Assembly (NCBI RefSeq): GCF_003550065.1
Contig: NZ_QXDC01000002.1
Span: 62,001-126,000, forward strand
Length of the DNA stretch: 64,000 nt
Reading direction: 5' to 3'
Source: Hephaestia caeni
GTDB taxonomy: Bacteria; Pseudomonadota; Alphaproteobacteria; Sphingomonadales; Sphingomonadaceae
Below are positions 34,734 to 43,495 of this stretch, in pieces (positions within the stretch are counted from its first letter, which is position 1; each line of letters begins with the position of its first letter). Made by a program: the position numbers and the translations under genes. Under the pieces are notes generated by a model, which made no database searches, was not told the DNA's origin, and saw nothing but the letters and a program-made list of their open reading frames with translations.

Positions 34734-35954
34734 ATGCATAATGATACGAATACCGGTCCGCTCGCGGAACACGGCGAGCCGCCGGCGCCGTTCGTCGACC
34801 AGACGTACCTCGAATGGCCCTTTTTCGAGGACCATCACCGCCAGCTCGCCGCCGAGCTTGAAGCGTGGTGCGCCACCGAGCTTGCCGCGCACCCACATGA
34901 CGAAACCGATATCGATGCGGCGTGTCGCCGGCTGGTCGGCGCGCTCGCCGCGGGGGGCTGGCTGCGGTATGTCGCGCCCGCTGCCTATGGCGGCATTTTC
35001 GACGAACTCGATATCCGGTCGGTGTGCATCATCCGCCAGATTCTCGCCTACCATTCGGGGTTGGCGGATTTCGCCTTCGCGATGCAGGGGCTGGGATCGG
35101 GCACGATCAGCCTGGCGGGCAACGAAGCGCAGAAGCAAGCCTATCTGCCCGCGGTGGTGCGCGGCGAAAAAATCGCCGCCTTCGCGATGACCGAGGCGCA
35201 CAGCGGATCCGATGTCGCCAATATGGAAACGCTCGCACAGCGGCGTGGCGGGCACTATCGGATCAACGGCGAAAAGACGTTCATCTCGAACGGCGGTATC
35301 GCGGATTTCTACGTTCTGTTCGCCCGCACTGGCGAAGCGCCGGGGGCGAGAGGTGTCTCGGCCTTCATCGTCGATGCCGACGCGCCGGGGCTCCACGTCG
35401 CCGAGCGGATCGAGGTGATCGCGCCGCACCCGCTGGCGCGAATCCGGTTCGAGGACTGTCTCCTCGATGAAGACGCCTTGATCGGCGAGGTGGGCCGTGG
35501 CTTCGCCAATGCGATGACGACGCTCGATCTCTTCCGATCGACGGTCGGCGCGGCGGCGCTCGGCTTTTCCCGCCGCGCGCTGCACGAGGCGACCGGTCGC
35601 GCGCGGTCGCGCCAGCTTTTCGGTGCGTCGCTGGCGTCCAACCCGATCACCCAATCGCGCCTCGCCGAAATGGTGGCCGAGGTCGATGCCTCGGCGCTGC
35701 TCATCTACCGCGCGGCGTGGACGCATGACGTGGCGCGGCGCCAGAACAGCCGCGAAGCGGCGATCGCCAAGCTCTATGCCACCGAAGCCGCGCAGGGCGT
35801 CATCGACAAGGCCGTCCAGATGTTCGGCGGGCTGGGGGTGGTCAAGGGCGAGGCGGTAGAGAGCCTTTATCGCGAGATCCGTGCGCTACGCATCTATGAG
35901 GGTGCGTCCGAAGTGCAGAAGGTGGTGATCGCGCGCCGCCATCTCCGCGAATGA
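34734..35954 (+). CDS. Acyl-CoA dehydrogenase
   Basis: About 406 aa with the three-part acyl-CoA dehydrogenase fold. Flavin-binding segments include [18 protein letters not shown] and [20 protein letters not shown]. The C-terminal domain carries [20 protein letters not shown] and the catalytic-base region [13 protein letters not shown] (Glu in YEG). It oxidises an acyl-CoA to the trans-2-enoyl-CoA with FAD, passing electrons to ETF. The ATG at 34734 is used; a GTG at 34722 is an alternative. Together with the MFS transporter, CoA ligase and glutaryl-CoA dehydrogenase it suggests a local acid degradation pathway. Confidence 0.9.
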   Translation: MHNDTNTGPLAEHGEPPAPFVDQTYLEWPFFEDHHRQLAAELEAWCATELAAHPHDETDIDAACRRLVGALAAGGWLRYVAPAAYGGIFDELDIRSVCIIRQILAYHSGLADFAFAMQGLGSGTISLAGNEAQKQAYLPAVVRGEKIAAFAMTEAHSGSDVANMETLAQRRGGHYRINGEKTFISNGGIADFYVLFARTGEAPGARGVSAFIVDADAPGLHVAERIEVIAPHPLARIRFEDCLLDEDALIGEVGRGFANAMTTLDLFRSTVGAAALGFSRRALHEATGRARSRQLFGASLASNPITQSRLAEMVAEVDASALLIYRAAWTHDVARRQNSREAAIAKLYATEAAQGVIDKAVQMFGGLGVVKGEAVESLYREIRALRIYEGASEVQKVVIARRHLRE

Positions 35955-36081
35955 CAGGGGTCGCGATCACCGAGACCGATCCATTCGATAGGATCATGAA
36001 CCCAGTCGTACTTTTTGTGAGATTTCTCGGGCGCGGTTTGCGACCTTGACCACAGAGCAACGCCTTATGAGGGGATGACGA

Positions 36082-37674
36082 TTGGCGGCGAATGAGAACG
36101 GGGCGGACGACGCCACGCAATCCGATCGGCCTTATGCCTGGTATGCGCTGAGCGTCCTGGTTCTCGTCTATGCGCTCAATTTCATCGATCGACAGATCAT
36201 TTCGATCCTTGCCGAGGACATCAAGGCGGATCTCGCGCTCACCGATGCGCAGCTTGGTTTTCTTTACGGGACCGCGTTTGCGATCTTCTACGCGCTGTTC
36301 GGGATTCCGCTCGGGCGACTGGCCGACGATTGGTATCGTGGGCGGCTGATCGCGCTGGGCCTGCTGGCCTGGTCGAGCATGACCGCGTTGTCGGGACTCG
36401 CGGCGAATTTCGCGCAGCTTGCCGTGGCGCGGGTGGGCGTCGGGATCGGCGAAGCCGCGGCGTCGCCGGCCGCGTTCTCGATGCTCGCCGATTACTTCTC
36501 GAAGCGCAGGCGCGCGCTCGCCATCTCGATCTATTCGGCGGGACTTTATCTGGGGATGGGGCTCAGCCTGCCCTTGGGCGGCTGGATCGCCGATAGCTGG
36601 AACCATGCCTATGCCGCCGGCGGCGCGCCCTTCGGGCTTGCGGGGTGGCAGGCGGCGTTCCTCGCGGTCGGCCTGCCGGGGCTGCTGATGGCATTGTGGA
36701 TGTTCACGCTGCGCGAACCAATGCGCGGCGCGAGCGACGGCACGCCGATGCCGCCCGCGCAGCCCGGCGCGTGGCGGCGCTTCGCGCTCGAAATGGCGGC
36801 GGTCCTGCCCCCGCTGACCTTATGGAGCGTGGCGCGCTTTCCCGGCGCGCTGCGGATCAACCTGATGGTGCTCGGCGGCGTTGCACTGGCGGTCTACGCG
36901 CTGGTCACCGGCACGGGGGATACCGCGCAATGGGTCGGCTATGGAGTCGGCATCTATTCGGTGTTCTCGTGGATCCAGATGCTCAAATTCAGCGATCCGC
37001 CGACCTATCGCCTGATCTGGGGCAGCAAGACGGTGCTGCTCGCGATCTTTGGTTTCGGCAGCCTGTCGTTCTTCACTTACGGCTATATGTTCTGGGTCGC
37101 GCCCTACGGCATCCGCACGTTCGACGTGGCGAAGGATGTCGCCGGGCTCTACATCGGGCTTCCGGCGGCCGCGGCGTCGGCGGCGGGGGTCATCATCGGC
37201 GGGAGGCTCTCCGACATGTGGAAGGGCCGCGACGTGCGCGGGCGCGTCTATGTCTGCATGCTGGCGATTGTTCTTCCCGCGCCGTTCGCCGCGATCATGT
37301 TCGCGATCGATAATTTCGCGCTCTACTGTGTGCTGAGCGCGATCGTGTATTTGCTCAACAGCCTGTGGCTCGGATCGGCGATCACGGCGTATCAGGATTT
37401 CGTGCTGCCCCGGATGCGCGGCACGATCGGCGCGACCTATCTGCTGGGCGCGACGATGCTCGGGCTGGCGCTCGGCCCGTATTTCGTCGGCAAGGTGGCG
37501 ACCGTCACCGGCTCGCTGGCGACGGGCATGTACTGCCTGTTCATCATTTCGCCGGTGTCGCTGGTGTTGCTGTGGATCGTCGCGCGCCGCACCGGCGAGG
37601 CCGAGGCGACCAAGTTCGAGCGCGCTTATGCCGCGGGCGAGCCGAGGCCCGAAGCCTCGATCGCCGCCGCTTGA
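36082..37674 (+). CDS. MFS transporter (spinster-like)
   Basis: A 530-aa twelve-helix major facilitator. The first helices carry YALNFIDRQIISILAEDIK and the loop GIPLGRLADDWYRGRLI (MFS signature), then ARVGVGIGEAAASPAAFSML. This subgroup is frequent in sphingomonads near aromatic and steroid catabolic genes. A TTG start at 36082 follows GAGGGGATGA; an ATG at 36075 opens only a six-codon frame. The final 49 bp overlap the end of the convergent CoA ligase gene. Confidence 0.9.
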   Translation: MAANENGADDATQSDRPYAWYALSVLVLVYALNFIDRQIISILAEDIKADLALTDAQLGFLYGTAFAIFYALFGIPLGRLADDWYRGRLIALGLLAWSSMTALSGLAANFAQLAVARVGVGIGEAAASPAAFSMLADYFSKRRRALAISIYSAGLYLGMGLSLPLGGWIADSWNHAYAAGGAPFGLAGWQAAFLAVGLPGLLMALWMFTLREPMRGASDGTPMPPAQPGAWRRFALEMAAVLPPLTLWSVARFPGALRINLMVLGGVALAVYALVTGTGDTAQWVGYGVGIYSVFSWIQMLKFSDPPTYRLIWGSKTVLLAIFGFGSLSFFTYGYMFWVAPYGIRTFDVAKDVAGLYIGLPAAAASAAGVIIGGRLSDMWKGRDVRGRVYVCMLAIVLPAPFAAIMFAIDNFALYCVLSAIVYLLNSLWLGSAITAYQDFVLPRMRGTIGATYLLGATMLGLALGPYFVGKVATVTGSLATGMYCLFIISPVSLVLLWIVARRTGEAEATKFERAYAAGEPRPEASIAAA

Positions 37675-39194
37675 TTCAAGTCGCGGAGTTGCCGGCGCAG
37701 AACCTTGCCAGAGGCGTTGCGCGGGATCGCATCGATCAGGTCGATCGACTTGGGCAGCTTGTAGGCCGCGAGGCGCATGCGTGCCCAGGCGATCACCGCG
37801 GCGGGATCGATCGCGGCGCCGTGTTCGGCGACGATATAGGCCTTGACCGCTTCACCCCAGCGCTCGGACGGCACGCCGATCACCGCCACGTCGCGCACGC
37901 CCGGATAACCGGCGAGCACATCCTCCACCTGTGACGGCGCGATATTCTCGCCGCCGCTGATGATGATGTCCTTGATCCTGTCCTCGATGAAGACGAATCC
38001 CTCGGCGTCGATATAGCCGCCGTCGCCGGTCAGCAGGCCAATGGGGCGGAGCGCCTCGGCGGTGGCCTGGGCCTGACGCCAATAGCCTTCCATCACAGTC
38101 TCACCGGCGATGACGAGTTCGCCGTGCTGCCCCGGCGGCAGCACGCATCCGGCCTCGTCGATCGCGACGATTTCGAGCCCCGGCCAGGCGCGCCCGCACG
38201 ACCCCGCCTTGCCGGGGCGATCGTGTTCTTCCGGCGATAAGACGGTTCCCGCGCCCGTGGTTTCGGTCATGCCGTAGAGTTGCGCGAAATCGCAGCCCAG
38301 CGTCGCGCGGGCGCGGTCGAGCAGCGCCCCGGTGATCGCCGAGCCGCCATAGGCGATCTGGCGCAGGCTCGCCACGTGGTCGGGGCGCAAGCCGCCATGA
38401 TCGAGCAGCATGATGATCATCGACGGCACCAGGAACGCCTGCGTGCAGCGGTAGCGTTCGATCAATGCGAGCAAGGCGGCGGGCGCGAAGTCGGAAGCGA
38501 TCACCATCGCGGCGCCGTGATGGAGCGCAAGGAGGCCGGTATTGATCCCGGCGACGTGGAATTGCGGCATCACGGTCATCACGACATCGTCGGCGCGGTA
38601 ATCGAAGCCCGGTACTGTCGCGCTCATCCGCCACACCGCGGCAAGGTTGCGGTTGCTGAGCACGACGCCCTTGGGGCGCCCGGTGGTCCCGCTGGTGTAG
38701 AGTTGCAGAACATCGTCGTCGGGCTGCGATACCCGTTTCCGGGGCGCTTGGGGTCGCCGGCTGCGCCAGCCCGCATAGGCGTGGTCGAGCGTCACCAGTA
38801 TCGGCGGTGCCGCGCAGCCCTGCACGACGCGCGCCGCCACGTCTTCGAACCCGCTGCCGACGAACAGCAGGCGCGGCTGCGCATCGTCGATGATGTAGGC
38901 GAGTTCGCCTTCGGACAGGCGAACGTTCAACGGCAGCAGGCAGGCTCGTGCTTTTGCGGCACCCGCCAGCAGGTCGTAGAAGGTATCGCAATTGCGGCTG
39001 AGCACGGCCACCCTGTCGCCGGGAGCGATCCCGGCGGTGTCGAGTGCCGATGCAACCTCGCCGGAGCGTGCATCGAGCGCCGCATAGCTCGTTCGCTTTT
39101 CGTCGTGAACGATCGCGATCTTGTCGCCGCACGTCCGCGCCCGCACACGTACGATGTCGGCGATCGACTCCAATGCTGCCGCGTCCTCGCTCAC
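37626..39194 (-). CDS. AMP-dependent acyl-CoA synthetase/ligase
   Basis: 522 aa with the adenylate-forming enzyme motifs: P-loop LYTSGTTGRPKG, LYGMTETTGAGT, the hinge TGDGGYIDAEGFVFIEDRIKD, and the catalytic lysine near the end (NASGKVLRR). It activates a carboxylic acid to its CoA thioester using ATP. Length and motif set match fatty-acid/aryl-CoA ligases. It lies 12 bp downstream of the glutaryl-CoA-type dehydrogenase on the same strand, so the two probably form an operon that activates and oxidises an acid. Confidence 0.92.
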   Translation of the reverse strand: MSEDAAALESIADIVRVRARTCGDKIAIVHDEKRTSYAALDARSGEVASALDTAGIAPGDRVAVLSRNCDTFYDLLAGAAKARACLLPLNVRLSEGELAYIIDDAQPRLLFVGSGFEDVAARVVQGCAAPPILVTLDHAYAGWRSRRPQAPRKRVSQPDDDVLQLYTSGTTGRPKGVVLSNRNLAAVWRMSATVPGFDYRADDVVMTVMPQFHVAGINTGLLALHHGAAMVIASDFAPAALLALIERYRCTQAFLVPSMIIMLLDHGGLRPDHVASLRQIAYGGSAITGALLDRARATLGCDFAQLYGMTETTGAGTVLSPEEHDRPGKAGSCGRAWPGLEIVAIDEAGCVLPPGQHGELVIAGETVMEGYWRQAQATAEALRPIGLLTGDGGYIDAEGFVFIEDRIKDIIISGGENIAPSQVEDVLAGYPGVRDVAVIGVPSERWGEAVKAYIVAEHGAAIDPAAVIAWARMRLAAYKLPKSIDLIDAIPRNASGKVLRRQLRDLNQAAAIEASGLGSPAA

Positions 39195-39206
39195 GATCCG
39201 GCCGGC

Positions 39207-40388
39207 TCAGGCAAAGGCTGCCAGACCTGTCTGCGCGCGGCCGAGGATCAGCGCGTGGATATCGTGCGTGCCTTCATAGGTATTGACCGTTTCGAGGTTC
39301 ATCATGTGCCGGATGACATGATATTCGTCAGCAATCCCGTTGCCGCCATGAATGTCTCGCGCCAGCCGCGCGATATCGAGCGCCTTGCCGCAATTGTTGC
39401 GTTTCAACATGCTGATCGCCTCGGGCAACCAGGCGCCCTCATCGAGCAGGCGCCCGAGGCGAAGCGTGGCCTGTAGCCCCAGGGCGATTTCGGTCTGCAT
39501 ATCGGCGAGCTTCTTCTGGACGAGCTGCATCGCGGCGAGCGGTTTGCCGAAGATGGTGCGATCGAGCGCATAAGCGCGCGACGCTTCCCAACAGAATTCC
39601 GCCGCCCCCATCGATCCCCACGCGATCCCGTAGCGCGCTTTGTTGAGGCATGAGAAGGGGCCCCTCAGCCCCGTCACATCGGGCAGGATCGCGTCTTCGG
39701 CAATGGCGCAATCGGTGAGTGCGATCATCCCCGTGGTCGAGGCGCGAAGGCTCATCTTGCCGTCGATCTTCGGGGTGTCGAAACCGGGCGTCCCGCGCTC
39801 GACGATGAAGCCGCGGATGTCGCCGTCGAGCTTGGCCCAGATGATCGCGAGATCGGCGATCGGGGCGTTGGTAATCCACGTCTTGGCGCCGTTGAGGACG
39901 AATCCGCCTGCGACGCGTTCGGCGCGGGTGCGCATCGCGCCGGGATCGGAACCGCCATCGGGTTCGGTGAGGCCGAAGCAGCCGACCAGCTCGCCGCCGG
40001 CCAGTTTAGGAACATAGGCGTCCTTCTGCGCCTCGCTGCCGAAGGCGAGGATCGGGTGGATGACCAGCGACGACTGGACGCTCATTGCCGAGCGATAGCC
40101 CGAATCGACGCGCTCGATCTCGCGGGCGATGAGCCCGTAGGCGACATGGCCCAGCGCCGCGCCGCCGAAGCGTTCGGGCACCATCGCGCCGAGCAGGCCC
40201 AGGTCGCCCATTTCGGACATGATCTCGCGATCGAAGCGCTCCTCGCGATTGGCGCTCAGGATACGCGGCATCAATTCGTTCTGCGCGTATGCACGCGTGG
40301 AGCGGGCGACGCTCTCCTCTTCCTCGGTCAATTGCGCGCTCAGATGGAGCGGGTCGTTCCAGGCGAATGACAAACCGGAGTGAGACAC
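39207..40388 (-). CDS. gcdH: Glutaryl-CoA dehydrogenase-type acyl-CoA dehydrogenase
   Basis: 393 aa, matching glutaryl-CoA dehydrogenase in length and pattern: N terminus [67 protein letters not shown] and the catalytic region [16 protein letters not shown] (Glu base). The enzyme oxidises and decarboxylates glutaryl-CoA to crotonyl-CoA in lysine, tryptophan and dicarboxylate breakdown. A GTG start at 40388 gives the normal N terminus; the frame extends upstream to 40475 without family similarity. It is followed by the CoA ligase. A LysR regulator lies 1.7 kb away and could control it, as GcdR does elsewhere. Confidence 0.85.
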   Translation of the reverse strand: MSHSGLSFAWNDPLHLSAQLTEEEESVARSTRAYAQNELMPRILSANREERFDREIMSEMGDLGLLGAMVPERFGGAALGHVAYGLIAREIERVDSGYRSAMSVQSSLVIHPILAFGSEAQKDAYVPKLAGGELVGCFGLTEPDGGSDPGAMRTRAERVAGGFVLNGAKTWITNAPIADLAIIWAKLDGDIRGFIVERGTPGFDTPKIDGKMSLRASTTGMIALTDCAIAEDAILPDVTGLRGPFSCLNKARYGIAWGSMGAAEFCWEASRAYALDRTIFGKPLAAMQLVQKKLADMQTEIALGLQATLRLGRLLDEGAWLPEAISMLKRNNCGKALDIARLARDIHGGNGIADEYHVIRHMMNLETVNTYEGTHDIHALILGRAQTGLAAFA

Positions 40389-40487
40389 AAAAATCCGTCC
40401 AAAATTACCAGTGGGCGCCTCGCTGGTAGGATGTCGCCGCGGCCGCGTCGCATGAATATTGGGCCGAAAGATCATGCGCCGCGATCA

Positions 40488-41951
40488 TCAACTTTGCCGA
40501 AGCGGCGCGGTGGAGACGACATCGAACGCGATCGTAAGCCGATCCCCGGCGGCAAACGGCACGGTGCCGTGCCAGGTGATCGAGGGAAACAGCGCGAGCA
40601 GCCCCGGGCGCGGTTTCACCCGCCGGAAGGGTGGCAGCGCCAGGCCCAATTCGGCGGGCGGTGCGCCGAATTGCAGCCAGCCGTCGAAACTCGCGGCGCC
40701 GTCGCCGGTCGCAGGCGGCAGCGAGAGATAGAGCGCCGAGCTGAACCAGCCCGCCGGGTGGATGTGGCTGGTGTGATAACCGTTGGGCTGGAGCAACGAC
40801 GACCACGATCCGGCGAATCGGAAGCCCCGGCCGACCTCGCGTAGCACCGGATGGCTGTCGTCCGGTGATGGGAGCTGGGCGAGGTGCGCGTGCACCGCGT
40901 CGCTCACGGCCTCCCTCAACCGGCGTATTTCCGGCTCGGGCCGGTCTAGGATCGAACCCGGTGTCTGGGTGCCCAGGCGAAGGCTCTGGTCGAGCGGCGG
41001 CTGCCTGGCGGTGTGGAGTGTGCGCAGGAGCGCGACGATAGTCTCGAGATCGCGCGGCGCGATCGCCAGATCGATCTCGCCGAAAAGCCGCGCATCGCCT
41101 TCGAGCCACGCCCAGCGCGGATCATCGAGCAGCCGCCATGCCGCGGCCAGACAAGGCCAGGCGGCTTTGCCTTCGGGATATGCCACGGCCCGTTCCGCCA
41201 CCCGAGCCGCCTCATCGAACCGCCCGGTGCGCAGTGCGTGCCGCGCGCGGGCCGCGTTGACCCCCGGCGTATCGCCCGCGATCGCGAAGGCGCGATCGGC
41301 GCGCGCGATCTGCCCGGTTTCACTGGCGCTGGCGGCTTCGACCTCGTCGAACCATGCGGCGGCACCGAACACCTGCCGGGCGGCGTCGATTTCATCCAGA
41401 GCGTCGCCGTATAGGCCCGCCTGCATCAGCAGCGCGATCAAGGTTGTGCGGAGGTCGGGATCGTCGGGCCGATCGCGGATCGCGCGGTGGAACGGTGCCG
41501 CGAGGTGCTCGCCGCGACCGCCTTCCCACAGGAATTTGCCGAGCGTGGCATGGGCCTTCACCCATGCCGGATTCGCCGCGCTGATCGCGTCGAGCGCCGC
41601 GAGCCCGCGGTCGATCTCTCCGGCCTCGCACAAGGCGACTGCTTCGCCCAGTACGATCTCGGGATCGTTGGGAGAGGCGTCGCGCGCTTTGGTGTAGAAG
41701 GGGAGGGATGCGCCACCCCGTTCGGCTTCGAGCAGTGCCCGGAGGTGGAGCAAATTGGCGTCGGTGGGCGCGAGTGCGATGGCGTGATCGATTGCGTCCA
41801 CAGCGAGCCCGGGTTCGTGCGCATGGCGCAACGCGATCCCGAGCAGGTGCCATCCGCGCGCCGTGTCGGGTTCGGCATCGACCAGCGCCTGTGCCGCGGC
41901 GCGCAACGCGACGAAATCGGCGTTTGCGAACGCGGCTTCAGCCTTCTCCAA
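40488..41951 (-). CDS. TPR protein with C-terminal 2OG-Fe(II) oxygenase-like domain
   Basis: 487 aa. The first 250 residues are helical tetratricopeptide repeats (RGWHLLGIALRHAHEPGLAV, DANLLHLRALLEAERGG). The last 140 residues form a double-stranded beta-helix resembling the putative 2OG-Fe(II) oxygenase family (HTSHIHPAGWFSSALYLSLP, then LLALFPSITWHGTVPF and RLTIAFDVV). Candidate iron ligands are the HxH in SHIHP and the His in WHGT. Proteins of this build occur widely in sphingomonads; their substrate is unknown. It diverges from the LysR gene. Confidence 0.75.
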   Translation of the reverse strand: MEKAEAAFANADFVALRAAAQALVDAEPDTARGWHLLGIALRHAHEPGLAVDAIDHAIALAPTDANLLHLRALLEAERGGASLPFYTKARDASPNDPEIVLGEAVALCEAGEIDRGLAALDAISAANPAWVKAHATLGKFLWEGGRGEHLAAPFHRAIRDRPDDPDLRTTLIALLMQAGLYGDALDEIDAARQVFGAAAWFDEVEAASASETGQIARADRAFAIAGDTPGVNAARARHALRTGRFDEAARVAERAVAYPEGKAAWPCLAAAWRLLDDPRWAWLEGDARLFGEIDLAIAPRDLETIVALLRTLHTARQPPLDQSLRLGTQTPGSILDRPEPEIRRLREAVSDAVHAHLAQLPSPDDSHPVLREVGRGFRFAGSWSSLLQPNGYHTSHIHPAGWFSSALYLSLPPATGDGAASFDGWLQFGAPPAELGLALPPFRRVKPRPGLLALFPSITWHGTVPFAAGDRLTIAFDVVSTAPLRQS

Positions 41952-42130
41952 CGGCGCCAGATCGGGGATAGTGGCCTCCAGACATGCCTTCGTAAACCGG
42001 CGCGCAGCGCGCAGGTCTCGATCGATCGTGAATTGACGGGCAGGTTTGCGTTAGCGAGGCGATCGGTGCAATAGCGTACCCGATTCAGTAAAATCACAGG
42101 CTGGGTTCCTGATTTCCGGGATTTCTGGGC

Positions 42131-43000
42131 ATGCGCCGAATTCTACCGACCCTGCCCGCGCTCGAGGCGTTCGAAGCGGTCGCAAGACTGGGCCACGTCA
42201 CCAAGGCCGCCGATGAATTGGGGCGGACGCAGAGCGCGGTCAGCCGCCAGATCGCCAATCTGGAAAGCTTCGCCCGACGGCCCTTGTTCGTGCGCGACAA
42301 GAAGCGGCTGATCCTCAACGAAGCCGGCGATTTCTTCTTCGAGGCCGTCTCGCGCGTGCTCAACGAACTGGAAATCGAAACCGCGCGCCTTCTTACCTTC
42401 GGTTCGATGGACCGGGTCTTGCGGCTGGGCGTGCTGCCGACCTTCGGTTCAAGGTGGCTGATGCCTCGGCTGGCGAGCTTCACGCACGAATATGATGATA
42501 TCGAACTGCATCTGGTGCGGGGCCTGAGCCGCTCCGATTTCGCCCGGTTGCGGGTCGATGCCGCGATCGAATGTTCTCCCGAGGCGCCGTCCGATCTCAA
42601 GGCGCACAGGCTGGTGACCGAGGAGATCGTGGCCGTCGTCACCCCCGAACATTATGAGGAAGTTACCGCGTCGGGCGCGGTCTTCAACAAGCTCTATATG
42701 CCTTCGCGCCCTGAACTATGGGGCAAATGGCTGGAGGATTATGGTGCGCCCGTCGGCCAGGCGGGGCTGCGCTTCGAAAACTACAGCATGATGATCGAGG
42801 CCGCGTCGCTCGGGCTGGGGGTCGCGGTGCTACCGACGCTGTACATCGCCAAGGAACTGGCAAGCAAAAGGCTGATTTCCCCGTTCGGCTCTCCGATTCA
42901 GAGCGGGCGGACTTATTGGCTGACGTTCCCGGCCGAATCCGAAAGCAACGCCAAGGTAAGGGAATTCGCGAACTGGCTGCTCAACCAGGTGGTGCCGTAA
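42131..43000 (+). CDS. LysR-family transcriptional regulator (GcvA-like)
   Basis: 289 aa. The N-terminal winged HTH (LEAFEAVARLGHVTKAADEL, RTQSAVSRQIANLE) is followed by a LysR substrate-binding domain (RLGVLPTFGSRWLMPRLASF, IEAASLGLGVAVLPTLYI). The GcvA/AmpR type is common beside catabolic operons. It diverges from the TPR/oxygenase gene (179 bp between) and is near the glutaryl-CoA dehydrogenase, either of which may be its target. No clear T-N11-A site was singled out. Confidence 0.9.
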   Translation: MRRILPTLPALEAFEAVARLGHVTKAADELGRTQSAVSRQIANLESFARRPLFVRDKKRLILNEAGDFFFEAVSRVLNELEIETARLLTFGSMDRVLRLGVLPTFGSRWLMPRLASFTHEYDDIELHLVRGLSRSDFARLRVDAAIECSPEAPSDLKAHRLVTEEIVAVVTPEHYEEVTASGAVFNKLYMPSRPELWGKWLEDYGAPVGQAGLRFENYSMMIEAASLGLGVAVLPTLYIAKELASKRLISPFGSPIQSGRTYWLTFPAESESNAKVREFANWLLNQVVP

Positions 43001-43030
43001 CGTTCGCTGACCCTATATACACTTTATCGA

Positions 43031-43195
43031 TCACCCCGTGCGCAAAGTAGCAGGTTGACCGCCTTTCAGTCTGCGGTCGTATTCGTCGGCAAATTTCTGG
43101 TGAACGCGGGCGATACCCGGATCGGCTGCCTTCTCGGCGGCTGCAAGACATTCTTGACGGCGTCGTTCAATATATTTTCGATCGAGATTGTTCAT
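43031..43195 (-). CDS. Small conserved sphingomonad protein (54 aa), function unknown
   Basis: Read on the minus strand, an ATG at 43195 preceded by GGGAGC opens a 54-codon frame ending at TGA (43031-43033). The product begins MNNLDRKYIERRRQECLA and continues as a charged, mostly helical peptide (AAEKAADPGIARVHQKF, ADEYDRRLKG). I recognise this pattern as a small protein recurrent in sphingomonad genomes. It has no membrane segment or known domain. The overlapping plus-strand frame (43055-43294) lacks such features. Confidence 0.7.
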   Translation of the reverse strand: MNNLDRKYIERRRQECLAAAEKAADPGIARVHQKFADEYDRRLKGGQPATLRTG

Positions 43196-43495
43196 GGTAA
43201 GCTCCCGGCTTCGACAAGCGGCAGCTTTCCATTTACTGTCCGTCGGCGCCGTGCTCGTAGTCGAACGCGCCGATATAGTAAGCGTGTGCTATAAATCGTC
43301 TTGAGTCAACGGGACCGTCGCGCCACAACCTGTAGGTCAAATCGTTATCGGCTTTCGCGCCGACCCACTACCGGACGTGACCGTCGTTAGTAATATAACG
43401 GTCAAAATCCCCGATGTAGCGCCCGGTGTCACGCGAGAGTCACTTGCGACATCTACCGGCGCCCCGTCAGCCAACAAATCGGCAGCGGGGGACCC
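43196..43495. promoter_or_regulatory. Control region of the phytase-linked TBDR
   Basis: 300 bp without a gene. It contains an inverted repeat GACCGT-N13-ACGGTC (43379-43403) around an AT-rich TAATATAAC that could act as a -10. It also holds the two-unit PHO-box-like repeat at 43426-43443. The small protein gene reads away on the other strand. Confidence 0.45.
43426..43443 (+). promoter_or_regulatory. Putative PHO box (two 11-bp-spaced repeats)
   Basis: GTGTCAC-GCGA-GAGTCAC gives two seven-base half-sites, 11 bp start to start, each close to the PhoB half-site CTGTCAt/c. It lies 52 bp before the TBDR start, about the same distance as the stronger array before gspC. The downstream phytase makes phosphate control sensible. 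Confidence 0.4.

Noticed and set aside
43055..43294. 79-codon plus-strand frame in the gap after the LysR gene.
   Set aside because: It overlaps the better-supported 54-aa minus-strand gene, lacks a convincing ribosome site and ends in an arginine-rich tail.
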